Assembly (NCBI GenBank): GCA_035299065.1
Contig: DATGXI010000052.1
Location: 1 to 5,682 of the forward strand
Length of the DNA: 5,682 nt
Origin: DASPJQ01 sp035299065
GTDB lineage: Bacteria; Bacteroidota; Bacteroidia; Flavobacteriales_D; UBA2798
Direction: 5' to 3'
Below the pieces are notes generated by a model. It did not search any database. It was not told the DNA's origin and was given only the letters and a program-made list of their open reading frames with translations. Positions 1 to 5,640 of the stretch are shown piece by piece. Both the position numbers and the translations under genes were made by a program. Numbering within the stretch: position 1 is the first letter of the stretch; each line of letters begins with the position of its first letter.

Positions 1-8
1 CCATGGTA

Positions 9-887
9 TTATTCAACGGGGAAAAGGCTTAACAATTTCGTTAGTTCCTCACCTTTTTCGGGTGAACCCGACTTTTCATAGGCTGTAACCAGGTTGGCTA
101 TCATGCGCTTTATGATAATGAGGTTATTGCACGGGTAAAAAAACGATTCATGCTGGTCAACATTCAATTGCTTAAGAAACTGTTCAATTTCTTTGCGGTT
201 AAAAATGCTGCCCCGGCTAAACGGATTTATATAAAAAAGTACCTCTTCGTGTTTGCCCTCGTTTATACGCATTATGTTAAAACGATCCATGTAAGCAAGT
301 ACAAAATGGTTGGGTAAGTTAACGCCATAAACAGGTATTTCCAATTGCTGACATATGAGAGAGTAAATAATGGAAAGGCTTAATGGATTTCCTTTTCCTG
401 TATCCAGCACAATGTTTAAATAGGAGTTTTGAGGCGCATGAAAATTCTTTTTATTGGCACTTAAACCGTATATATCAAAAAGAATATGGTTAATGATGCG
501 AATTTGTTCAAATGCTGTCAGGTTCTCATTCAACTCAAGCCATATATCGTGTTTCATTTGTTGAATGCGCTTTCTCACGCGCGCTTCATCCAAATCGGGA
601 TAATGATACCGGTTAATGATCAAACAGCCCTCAAGCAGGTCGTTGGCTCCATTGTCAATCCATTTTTCCAATTTCATACGAACGGAATTGTATTGGATTT
701 CATGAATGAGTTTTTCAATACGGGTTTGAAAAATAAGACCATAATCGGTGGTTTCCCATTCATTTTCCAGCACAGGAATCACATCAGGACCCATGGCCAG
801 TAACTGCCCCTTTATTTGGGCGTAAATGGTATCATCCGGATCGTCCATGAGGCTTATCATGGCTTTTACCTGTGCTTGATTGATCAT
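9..887 (-). CDS. SirB1-family transglutaminase-like protein
   Basis: This 292-residue cytoplasmic protein (no signal peptide or membrane segment) belongs by eye to the SirB1/Transglut_core2 family. The N-terminal third (about residues 1-75) is helical and repeat-like, with an 'MDDPDDTIYAQI' segment of the type seen in HEAT-like helices. The transglutaminase-fold core follows. It shows the family signature GKGNPLS (164-170), VYGVNLPNHF with the conserved His (186-195), and FYINPF (218-223), where the canonical Asp of the triad position is Asn. No Cys is present at the expected nucleophile region, which reads NPLSLS, so protease or transglutaminase activity is doubtful. The family is generally of unknown biochemical function. 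The C-terminal 40 residues are helical and resemble the TPR-like tail of SirB1 proteins. The start ATG at 887 is preceded by a leader of about 45 nt with a plausible -7 box but no Shine-Dalgarno sequence. The gene lies 106 nt downstream of the phosphorylase gene on the same strand. The family call is firm; the function is unknown. Confidence 0.88.
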   Translation of the reverse strand: MINQAQVKAMISLMDDPDDTIYAQIKGQLLAMGPDVIPVLENEWETTDYGLIFQTRIEKLIHEIQYNSVRMKLEKWIDNGANDLLEGCLIINRYHYPDLDEARVRKRIQQMKHDIWLELNENLTAFEQIRIINHILFDIYGLSANKKNFHAPQNSYLNIVLDTGKGNPLSLSIIYSLICQQLEIPVYGVNLPNHFVLAYMDRFNIMRINEGKHEEVLFYINPFSRGSIFNRKEIEQFLKQLNVDQHESFFYPCNNLIIIKRMIANLVTAYEKSGSPEKGEELTKLLSLFPVE

Positions 888-937
888 TGGCAGACTAATC
901 TTTACCTTAAACGGTTAACTACCTGTTTGGGTTGCTG

Positions 938-945
938 TAAAGGTA
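938..945 (-). promoter_or_regulatory. Candidate Bacteroidota -7 promoter box for the SirB1-like gene
   Basis: Read on the minus strand the site is TACCTTTA, matching the Bacteroidota -7 consensus TAnnTTTG at five of six defined positions. Transcription would begin near position 931, giving a leader of about 44 nt before the ATG at 887. No clear TTG -33 element lies at the usual 19-21 nt spacing upstream, so this is a moderate candidate only. It would allow the gene to be transcribed independently of the phosphorylase gene upstream. Confidence 0.4.
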
Positions 946-959
946 CGGCCATGATACTG

Positions 960-978
960 AAAATGCCTGGCCCCAAGC
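960..978 (-). terminator. Weak candidate terminator after the phosphorylase gene
   Basis: On the minus strand GCTTG-GGGC-CAGGC can fold into a 5-bp stem with one mismatch and a 4-nt loop. It is followed directly by ATTTT. It lies 16 nt beyond the phosphorylase stop codon, where a terminator would be expected, but the stem is short and imperfect and the T run has only four bases. It may be chance. Confidence 0.22.
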
Positions 979-993
979 AATATGTATCAACAA

Positions 994-1893
994 TTACAAT
1001 GTTAATGCGTCCAGTAGCCGGCCAATACGGGCTTCCATCAATGCATGGTAGTTTTTACTGTACTCTTTTTTGTAGCGATTGGCAATAATGGCGCAAATGG
1101 TACAGGCTTTATGGCCCAATAAACCCGCAAGGCCATAAAGGGCAGAGGTTTCCATTTCGTAATTGGTGAGTTTTAAGCCTTCCCACTCAAATGAAGAATA
1201 CAGCGCATTCAGGTTGGCATTGTATGGCTCAAGGCGAAGAATGCGACCTTGTGGGCCATAAAACCCGTTGGCCGTAGCTGTAATACCCGTGTAATGATCT
1301 TTTGCAAGTTTGTTGAACAACTCATCGTTGGCCCGCACAGCATATGGCGGATTGAGTGCCGGTGCCCAGGCCGTATGTTTTTTAAATGCTTCACATAATT
1401 CAAGCTCATCATTTTCATAAGCGGTTTTGTAGAAAGGCAAAACACCGTCAAAACCTATGGCGTATTGGGAAACAACTGCTGCGTCAACAGGTATGTCGGG
1501 TTGCAATGAGCCCGATGTGCCCAGGCGAATTATGTTCAATGATTTTTTTTCTGTTTTTATTTTGCGCGTTGATAAATCAAAATTTACCAAAGCATCCAAC
1601 TCGTTCATGACAATGTCAATATTATCGGTACCAATACCCGTTGATAAAACAGTTAATGGCTTGTTGCGATAAATGCCGGTATGCGTAATAAATTCACGGT
1701 TGCTTATTTTATGGTCAACACGGTCAAATTGTTTTGACACTTCGTGAACGCGGTTTTGATCACCCACAACTATAATGGTGTCGGCAATTTGTTCGGGTAA
1801 TAAGTTCAGGTGATAAATGGCACCTTCGGGAGTTACAATTAACTCAGATGATTCGGCCGGGGATTCACTGGATGTGATGGAGATATTTTTCAT
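994..1893 (-). CDS. Nucleoside phosphorylase, uridine-phosphorylase-like
   Basis: This 299-residue enzyme of the PNP/UDP phosphorylase superfamily (PF01048 type) probably cleaves uridine or related nucleosides with phosphate to base and ribose-1-phosphate, in cytoplasmic nucleoside salvage. Visible motifs, with E. coli uridine phosphorylase equivalents from memory, are VVGDQNRV (42-49; GDPxR phosphate loop, R48), STGIGTDNI (84-92), RLGTSG (123-128; phosphate-binding R123 and T126), FYGPQGR (211-217) and NYEMET (244-249; ribose-binding E246-M-E248). In FYGPQGR the Gln-x-Arg pair Q215/R217 aligns with the uracil-binding Gln-x-Arg. The IIANR segment (269-273) resembles the VNR of uridine phosphorylases more than the catalytic Asp loop of purine enzymes. 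One oddity is Gln at position 46 in place of the usual Pro of GDP. A 20-residue Ser/Glu-rich N-terminal extension precedes the conserved part, and no alternative Met lies nearby. The protein is somewhat longer than E. coli Udp. A large inverted repeat ends 8 nt before the ATG. Superfamily certain; base specificity inferred. Confidence 0.92.
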   Translation of the reverse strand: MKNISITSSESPAESSELIVTPEGAIYHLNLLPEQIADTIIVVGDQNRVHEVSKQFDRVDHKISNREFITHTGIYRNKPLTVLSTGIGTDNIDIVMNELDALVNFDLSTRKIKTEKKSLNIIRLGTSGSLQPDIPVDAAVVSQYAIGFDGVLPFYKTAYENDELELCEAFKKHTAWAPALNPPYAVRANDELFNKLAKDHYTGITATANGFYGPQGRILRLEPYNANLNALYSSFEWEGLKLTNYEMETSALYGLAGLLGHKACTICAIIANRYKKEYSKNYHALMEARIGRLLDALTL

Positions 1894-1901
1894 AATAAAT
1901 T

Positions 1902-1975
1902 AGCCACAGATTTCACTGATAAACACAGATAGATTTGAATTGTAAAATCTGTGTCAATCTGTGAAATCTGTGGCT
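1902..1975. repeat. Long inverted repeat (CACAG-type intergenic dyad)
   Basis: Two 29-nt arms, 1902-1930 and 1947-1975, are reverse complements at 26 of 29 positions and are separated by a 16-nt loop. The outer 15 bp pair perfectly. Each arm contains three CACAG-like boxes (one is CACTG) spaced 9 and 10 nt apart, with ATTT and a 5-nt A-rich spacer between them. The element fills nearly the whole 94-nt gap between the DUF4197 stop and the phosphorylase start. On the plus strand it is followed by CGTTTTTT, but no plus-strand gene reads into it. On the minus strand its tail is only AATTTATT before the phosphorylase ATG. It could fold in RNA as a very stable stem and so act as a terminator, a processing site or a block to translation of the phosphorylase. 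From recollection, repeats of the form CACAGATTTCACAGATT are common between genes in Bacteroidota and other phyla. Confidence 0.9.
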
Positions 1976-1987
1976 CGTTTTTTAAAA

Positions 1988-2731
1988 TTATTTTTTATCC
2001 AAACTTCCGAAAACCGATTTCAAAATATCGGTAACCCTTGCAACAGGATCTTTACGGATTTTTAATTCCTCTTCGGCAATAAGTGTAAACAAACCGGTCA
2101 TTGCACGCTTGGTAACATAATCTTCCAAATCGGGATTTATCTTGTCGCCTCCGGTTAATGCTGTTACCTGGTTGTATTTTGTAATTAATGGCTCCCAGTA
2201 TTTGGTTAGCTCAACTTTTTGGATAGCTGAAGCCACCTTAGGTTTGAAAGCAGTATACAATGATGATGAAGTTTTGTCTTCAAGATATTTTGTAGCGGCA
2301 TTGTCATTTCCCTTAAGAATGGCAAACCCGTCCTGCACTGTCATACTTGTAACCGCGTTGGTGAAAATTGGTTTTGCTTCTTTGGCAGCTTCTTCGGCAG
2401 CACGGTTAAGGGTAAGCACAAACTTGTCAATTTTTGGCTGCATGCCCGGAATGCCTTCCAGCTTCTCTTTTACTTTAATGGCGTCAGGGGGGAAAGGCAG
2501 TGCGATTTTTGCATTTTTAAAAAATCCATCGGTAGCACTTGCACCGCTTGATGAATTACCTGTTCCAACCACAAGTGCTTCTTTTAACCCGGCAATAACC
2601 TGGTCATTGGTCAAACCTTTTTCGGTATTTGTACCTGAGTTTAAAACGTTGTTTGCACCGCTGGTGATTTCGTCAACAGTACAGCCAATAATGGCCAGAG
2701 AGAAAAGGGCAATGATGATCCTGGTTTTCAT
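1988..2731 (-). CDS. DUF4197 family lipoprotein
   Basis: This 247-residue protein has an N-terminal lipoprotein signal: MKTR, then a hydrophobic stretch, and a lipobox ending IIGC with the lipidated Cys at 17. The mature protein starts CTVDE; the Asp-Glu pair close to the Cys could serve as a Bacteroidota surface-export signal, although this is inference. The rest matches the DUF4197 pattern across its full length: GLTNDQVIAGLKEAL (39-53), GFFKNAKIALPFPP (69-82), LNRAAEEAAKEAKPIF (108-123), MTVQDGFAILKGNDNAAT (130-147), YVTKRAMTGLFTLIAEEE (205-222) and the C-terminal IRKDPVARVTDILKSVFG (225-242). It is mostly helical and contains a low-complexity Ser/Gly/Thr patch (57-67). The function of the family is not known. 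It is first in the minus-strand row of three genes and divergent from pbpC. No clear -7/-33 promoter is visible; TAAATTTA about 20 nt before the ATG is a weak possibility. Confidence 0.93.
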   Translation of the reverse strand: MKTRIIIALFSLAIIGCTVDEITSGANNVLNSGTNTEKGLTNDQVIAGLKEALVVGTGNSSSGASATDGFFKNAKIALPFPPDAIKVKEKLEGIPGMQPKIDKFVLTLNRAAEEAAKEAKPIFTNAVTSMTVQDGFAILKGNDNAATKYLEDKTSSSLYTAFKPKVASAIQKVELTKYWEPLITKYNQVTALTGGDKINPDLEDYVTKRAMTGLFTLIAEEELKIRKDPVARVTDILKSVFGSLDKK

Positions 2732-2913
2732 AAATAATATTGTGTTTGGTTAAATTTATACAAATTGGTAATACGTGATCATTATTTTTATGCAGTTAAG
2801 CAGAAAGTATGCCAATTGCCCGCGCTATCCGCTAAATAGGCAAATGGCCGCATTTAATAAAACCCGTAACTACCGGGGTATTATTGCGTAATTTTACCCT
2901 GAACGTGAAATAA
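2732..2913. other. Divergent intergenic region between DUF4197 and pbpC
   Basis: This 182-nt AT-rich region must hold the starts of transcription for both divergent genes. For pbpC two boxes match TAnnTTTG at five of six positions, TATTATTG (2879-2886) and TAATTTTA (2889-2896), but neither has a TTG at the right distance. An imperfect inverted repeat pairs AATTGG..TAC (2763-2774) with GTA..CCAATT (2808-2818) across 33 nt, and could be a regulator site or chance. A small AAATG-GCCG-CATTT stem lies at 2842-2855. No Shine-Dalgarno sequence precedes either start codon; pbpC has the A-rich GTGAAATAA before its ATG. Confidence 0.5.
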
Positions 2914-5256
2914 ATGAAGTTATTAAGGAAAATAAGGGCCTTTTTTAAACGCACCAAATGGTGGTGGAGGGCAGCCTTTTTCATTTTCCTGGTATGGTAT
3001 ATTTTTTGTCTTCCGGGTGTACTTTTTAATGATCCTACCTGCACTGTTGTCAAGGACAGGGAGGGACAAATACTGGCTGCGCGCATTGCCGATGATGGCC
3101 AGTGGCGATTCCCGCACAACAACCACGTTCCCGAAAAATTCAAAAAAGCCATTGTGCAATTTGAAGACAGGCGTTTTTACAGCCATTGGGGTGTGAGTTT
3201 TAGAGCCATTTTTCGCGCAATGAAGCAAAACATAAGCGCTGGTGAAGTTGTGAGTGGTGGGAGTACCATAACCATGCAGGTTATACGCATGATGCGCAAA
3301 AAAAAATCGCGCGGCATATTTACCAAATTAGTTGAAGCACTAATGGCTACCCGGCTTGAGTGGCGCCTTGATAAGGATGAAGTTTTGGCCTATTATGCAA
3401 GCAATGCACCCATGGGAGGTAACGTGGTTGGGCTTGATGCTGCAGCCTGGCGGTATTTTGGCCGTACACCCGACCAGTTAACCTGGGCCGAAAGTGCTAC
3501 TCTTGCCGTTTTGCCCAATGCACCATCGCTTATTTTCCCAGGTAAAAATCACAAAAAGCTGCTTGCAAAACGTAATCGCTTACTAAAGGGTTTGTACGAA
3601 AAAGGTGAAATGGATAAAATGACCTACGAGCTTGCGTTGACTGAACGGTTACCAGAAAAACCACCTCATTTGCCCATGCTGGCCAAACATTTGACCGAAA
3701 AATTAATCCAGCAAAAAAACAAGGGTCAAAACATTGTTACCACTATTGACAAAAACATTCAGCAAAAAGTAAAGAACATTGTTGACATGCATAACAAGCG
3801 TTTGAGCATGACCGGCATTCACAACGCATCGGTATTGATAATTGATACAAAAACCGGTGAGGTGTTATCTTATATTGGAAATACCGACAACGATGAAAGC
3901 GGTGAACATGGCAGTGATGTGGATGTGATACAGGCGCCACGCAGTTCAGGAAGTATATTGAAACCATTTTTGTATGCGGCAATGATTGAAGAAGGATCAT
4001 TGACACCTGATCAACTGGTGGCCGATGTGCCCCTGCATTTAACAGGCTATGCACCTAAAAACTTTTCCCAAAATTACGATGGGGCCGTACCTGCATCAAC
4101 GGCATTGGCGCGCTCACTAAATATACCTGCTGTACGTATGCTACAGCAGTACGGTGTAGTGAAATTTCACCGGTTATTGAAAAAAGATGGGCTGCATACG
4201 CTTACAAAACCAGCAAGCCATTACGGACTATCACTGGTCTTGGGCGGAGCAGAAACAACCGTGTATGATTTGGGTAAGATGTATTATGATCTTGCGCAAC
4301 CGTTGCTCAAGCGCGAAACGTATCCTGAAGTACATTATATCAAGAATAAAAAACCAGGCAAACGCAAACCTGTTTTTTCAGCTGCAACCAGTTGGGTAAC
4401 GTTAAAGGCATTGCTTTCGGTTACGCGGCCTGAAGGGTCTGGTAATTGGTGGACGTTTGCGAGCTCGCAAAAAGTGGCTTGGAAAACAGGAACAAGTTTT
4501 GGTTTCAGGGATGCCTGGGCGGTTGGCGTCACACCCAATTATGTTGTTGCCGTTTGGGTTGGGAATAGTGATGGAGAAGGCCGTCCCGGTTTAATAGGCA
4601 TACAGGCTGCTGCCCCGTTAATGTTTGACGTGTTTAATGCATTGCCCAAATCAAAATGGTTTGAAAAACCGGTAAAAGGATTTGAATATTACGAAGTGTG
4701 TAACCAAAGCGGTTACCGTGCAAATGATTTATGTCCTGAACACACCCGAAAATTATTGCCCGAAGCCAGTGAACACGTTGGCGTATGCCCGTACCACGTT
4801 AGTGTACAGCTTGACAAGACCAAAAAATTCAGGGTAACCAGTGAGTGTTATGATCCTTCAGATATGGTAGAGGAAACCTGGTTTGTACTGACACCGCTTA
4901 TTGAGCATTATTACAAAAAGAAATATCCGTTTTACAGAGAGTTGCCACCTTATAAAGAAGGTTGCGCGGGTGATAAACCGGAAGAAAACATGGCCATTGT
5001 ATATCCTAAGAAACCGAGTAAGATTTTTATTCCTGTGGGATTGGACGGGGTTCGTGAAAAAGTGATTTTTGAGTTGACGCACCGCAACCACAATGCTGTT
5101 GTGTTTTGGCATTTAGACGATGAATTTATAGGATCAACACAGGATATTCATCAAATGGAATTGAGTCCGTTGGCAGGCAAGCATAAATTAACGGTTATGG
5201 ATGAGAACGGGGAGAAGATTAGCCAGTATTTTGAAGTGTTGGATAAAGTGGAATGA
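2914..5256 (+). CDS. pbpC: Penicillin-binding protein 1C (bifunctional glycosyltransferase/transpeptidase)
   Basis: This 780-residue class A penicillin-binding protein polymerises lipid II and cross-links peptidoglycan in the periplasm. A basic, Trp-rich N-terminus leads into one membrane anchor (about 20-37). The GT51 glycosyltransferase domain (about 45-240) shows EDRRFYSHWG (84-93, catalytic Glu84) and GGSTITMQ (115-122). The transpeptidase domain (about 300-575) has all three motifs: SILK with nucleophile Ser347 and Lys350, SLN (401-403) and KTGTS (524-528). A linker with VCNQSGYRANDLCP (595-608), typical of PBP1C, follows. The last 90 residues form the BiPBP_C domain (about 692-775) that marks the PBP1C subfamily. 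The length is normal and no catalytic residue is missing. In many bacteria pbpC sits beside an alpha-2-macroglobulin gene; here the upstream neighbour is a divergent DUF4197 gene and downstream is a repeat array, so that partner is absent from the window. The ATG at 2914 gives the expected short cytoplasmic tail. Assignment is very secure. Confidence 0.97.
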   Translation: MKLLRKIRAFFKRTKWWWRAAFFIFLVWYIFCLPGVLFNDPTCTVVKDREGQILAARIADDGQWRFPHNNHVPEKFKKAIVQFEDRRFYSHWGVSFRAIFRAMKQNISAGEVVSGGSTITMQVIRMMRKKKSRGIFTKLVEALMATRLEWRLDKDEVLAYYASNAPMGGNVVGLDAAAWRYFGRTPDQLTWAESATLAVLPNAPSLIFPGKNHKKLLAKRNRLLKGLYEKGEMDKMTYELALTERLPEKPPHLPMLAKHLTEKLIQQKNKGQNIVTTIDKNIQQKVKNIVDMHNKRLSMTGIHNASVLIIDTKTGEVLSYIGNTDNDESGEHGSDVDVIQAPRSSGSILKPFLYAAMIEEGSLTPDQLVADVPLHLTGYAPKNFSQNYDGAVPASTALARSLNIPAVRMLQQYGVVKFHRLLKKDGLHTLTKPASHYGLSLVLGGAETTVYDLGKMYYDLAQPLLKRETYPEVHYIKNKKPGKRKPVFSAATSWVTLKALLSVTRPEGSGNWWTFASSQKVAWKTGTSFGFRDAWAVGVTPNYVVAVWVGNSDGEGRPGLIGIQAAAPLMFDVFNALPKSKWFEKPVKGFEYYEVCNQSGYRANDLCPEHTRKLLPEASEHVGVCPYHVSVQLDKTKKFRVTSECYDPSDMVEETWFVLTPLIEHYYKKKYPFYRELPPYKEGCAGDKPEENMAIVYPKKPSKIFIPVGLDGVREKVIFELTHRNHNAVVFWHLDDEFIGSTQDIHQMELSPLAGKHKLTVMDENGEKISQYFEVLDKVE

Positions 5257-5257
5257 T

Positions 5258-5285
5258 TAATTGGCAATGTACAATGATCAATTGG
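5258..5285 (+). repeat. AT-rich flanking repeat, left copy
   Basis: A 28-nt element running from TAATTGGCAATG to ATCAATTGG. Its reverse complement aligns with 5613-5640 at roughly 22 positions when two single-base gaps are allowed, so the pair forms imperfect terminal inverted repeats around the array. The end of this element (ATCAATTGGTG, 5277-5287) recurs at 5369-5379. Both copies lie exactly 25 nt before a GTTTCGCGCAG unit. Because the sequence is AT-rich and simple, some of the match could be chance. Confidence 0.5.
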
Positions 5286-5301
5286 TGGGGGTGTGGGAAA
5301 A

Positions 5302-5605
5302 GTTTCGCGCAGATCGCGCAGAAAACGCAGATGGAGGTGTGGGTGTGTGACAAATGATTAGTTTAATTATCAATTGGTGTGGGTGTGGGAGGAGTTTCGC
5401 GCAGATTACGCAGAAATACGCAGAAGCAAGTGTGAGTGTGGGAAAAGTTTCGCGCAGATTACGCAGAAATACGCAGAAGCAAGTGTGAGTGTGGAAAAAG
5501 TTTCGCGCAGATTACGCAGAAATACGCAGAAGGAGGTGTGAGTGTGGAAAAAGTTTCGCGCAGAAAGGCGCAGAAAAAAGTGTGGGTGTGATCAGCAAGT
5601 GTGAA
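5302..5605 (+). repeat. Tandem repeat array, 53-bp period, CGCAG boxes
   Basis: GTTTCGCGCAG begins five times, at 5302, 5394, 5447, 5500 and 5553. The last three intervals are exactly 53 bp. The first is 92 bp because a 39-nt stretch containing ATCAATTGG and a GTGTGGG run is inserted. The units starting at 5394 and 5447 differ at one position, and the unit at 5500 differs from that at 5447 at two. The units at 5302 and 5553 are diverged; the final one has lost its third box and decays by about 5605. Within each full unit CGCAG occurs three times at spacings of 9 and 10 nt, followed by a GTGTGAGTGTGG-type spacer, giving 14 CGCAG boxes in about 270 nt, all on one strand. The period is not a multiple of three, which argues against a coding repeat. 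Confidence 0.95.
5376..5392 (+). other. Possible two-tetrad G-quadruplex
   Basis: Four G tracts, GG-TGT-GGG-TGT-GGG-A-GG, lie within 17 nt in the spacer before the unit at 5394. A similar G-rich run is at 5284-5297. The tracts allow only two stacked tetrads, so stability is uncertain. It lies in the plus-strand RNA just beyond pbpC. Confidence 0.3.
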
Positions 5606-5612
5606 GAAATGA

Positions 5613-5640
5613 CCAATTATCAATGTGCCTTTATCAATTA
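5613..5640 (-). repeat. AT-rich flanking repeat, right copy
   Basis: This element starts CCAATTATCAATGTG and ends TTATCAATTA. It is the imperfect inverted partner of 5258-5285. Its outer end overlaps the stop codon of the possible partial gene at 5638-5682, just as the left copy abuts the pbpC stop. The repeat block would then occupy the whole space between two convergent genes. Confidence 0.45.

Larger units (their letters stand above)
5257..5637. other. Gene-free repeat block downstream of pbpC
   Basis: About 380 nt with no credible coding sequence. The block starts one base after the pbpC stop codon. Each end carries an AT-rich element built from CAATT/ATCAAT words, in roughly inverted orientation. 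The interior is a purine- and GT-rich tandem array, poor in C and T on the plus strand. No conventional intrinsic terminator for pbpC is visible, so the repeat block itself may end or process the transcript. Confidence 0.75.

Noticed and set aside
1..4. ATGG on the minus strand, 4 nt after the SirB1-like stop codon, possibly the start of a next co-transcribed gene.
   Set aside because: Only four bases are available, so nothing can be said about coding content.
486..1088. Long plus-strand open frames opposite the SirB1-like and phosphorylase genes, and similar ones opposite DUF4197 and pbpC.
   Set aside because: They lie antisense to clearly conserved genes, show no recognisable domains, and are explained as shadows of the real coding frames.
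2861..2878. ACCCG...CGGGGT imperfect dyad just upstream of pbpC as an operator or terminator.
   Set aside because: The arms are only five to six bases with a mismatch, and there is no following T tract or second copy to support a function.
2790..2891. A 33-codon plus-strand open frame (starts MQLSRKYANC) ending 22 nt before pbpC, a possible leader peptide.
   Set aside because: There is no ribosome binding signal, no recognisable family, and no attenuator-like structure after it. An open run of this length in a 182-nt gap is likely by chance, and it spans the probable pbpC promoter region.
5302..5605. The tandem array as a CRISPR array.
   Set aside because: Whole 53-bp units are repeated, including the parts between boxes. 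There are no unique spacers, no conserved 25-40 nt direct repeat separating variable sequence, and no cas gene nearby.
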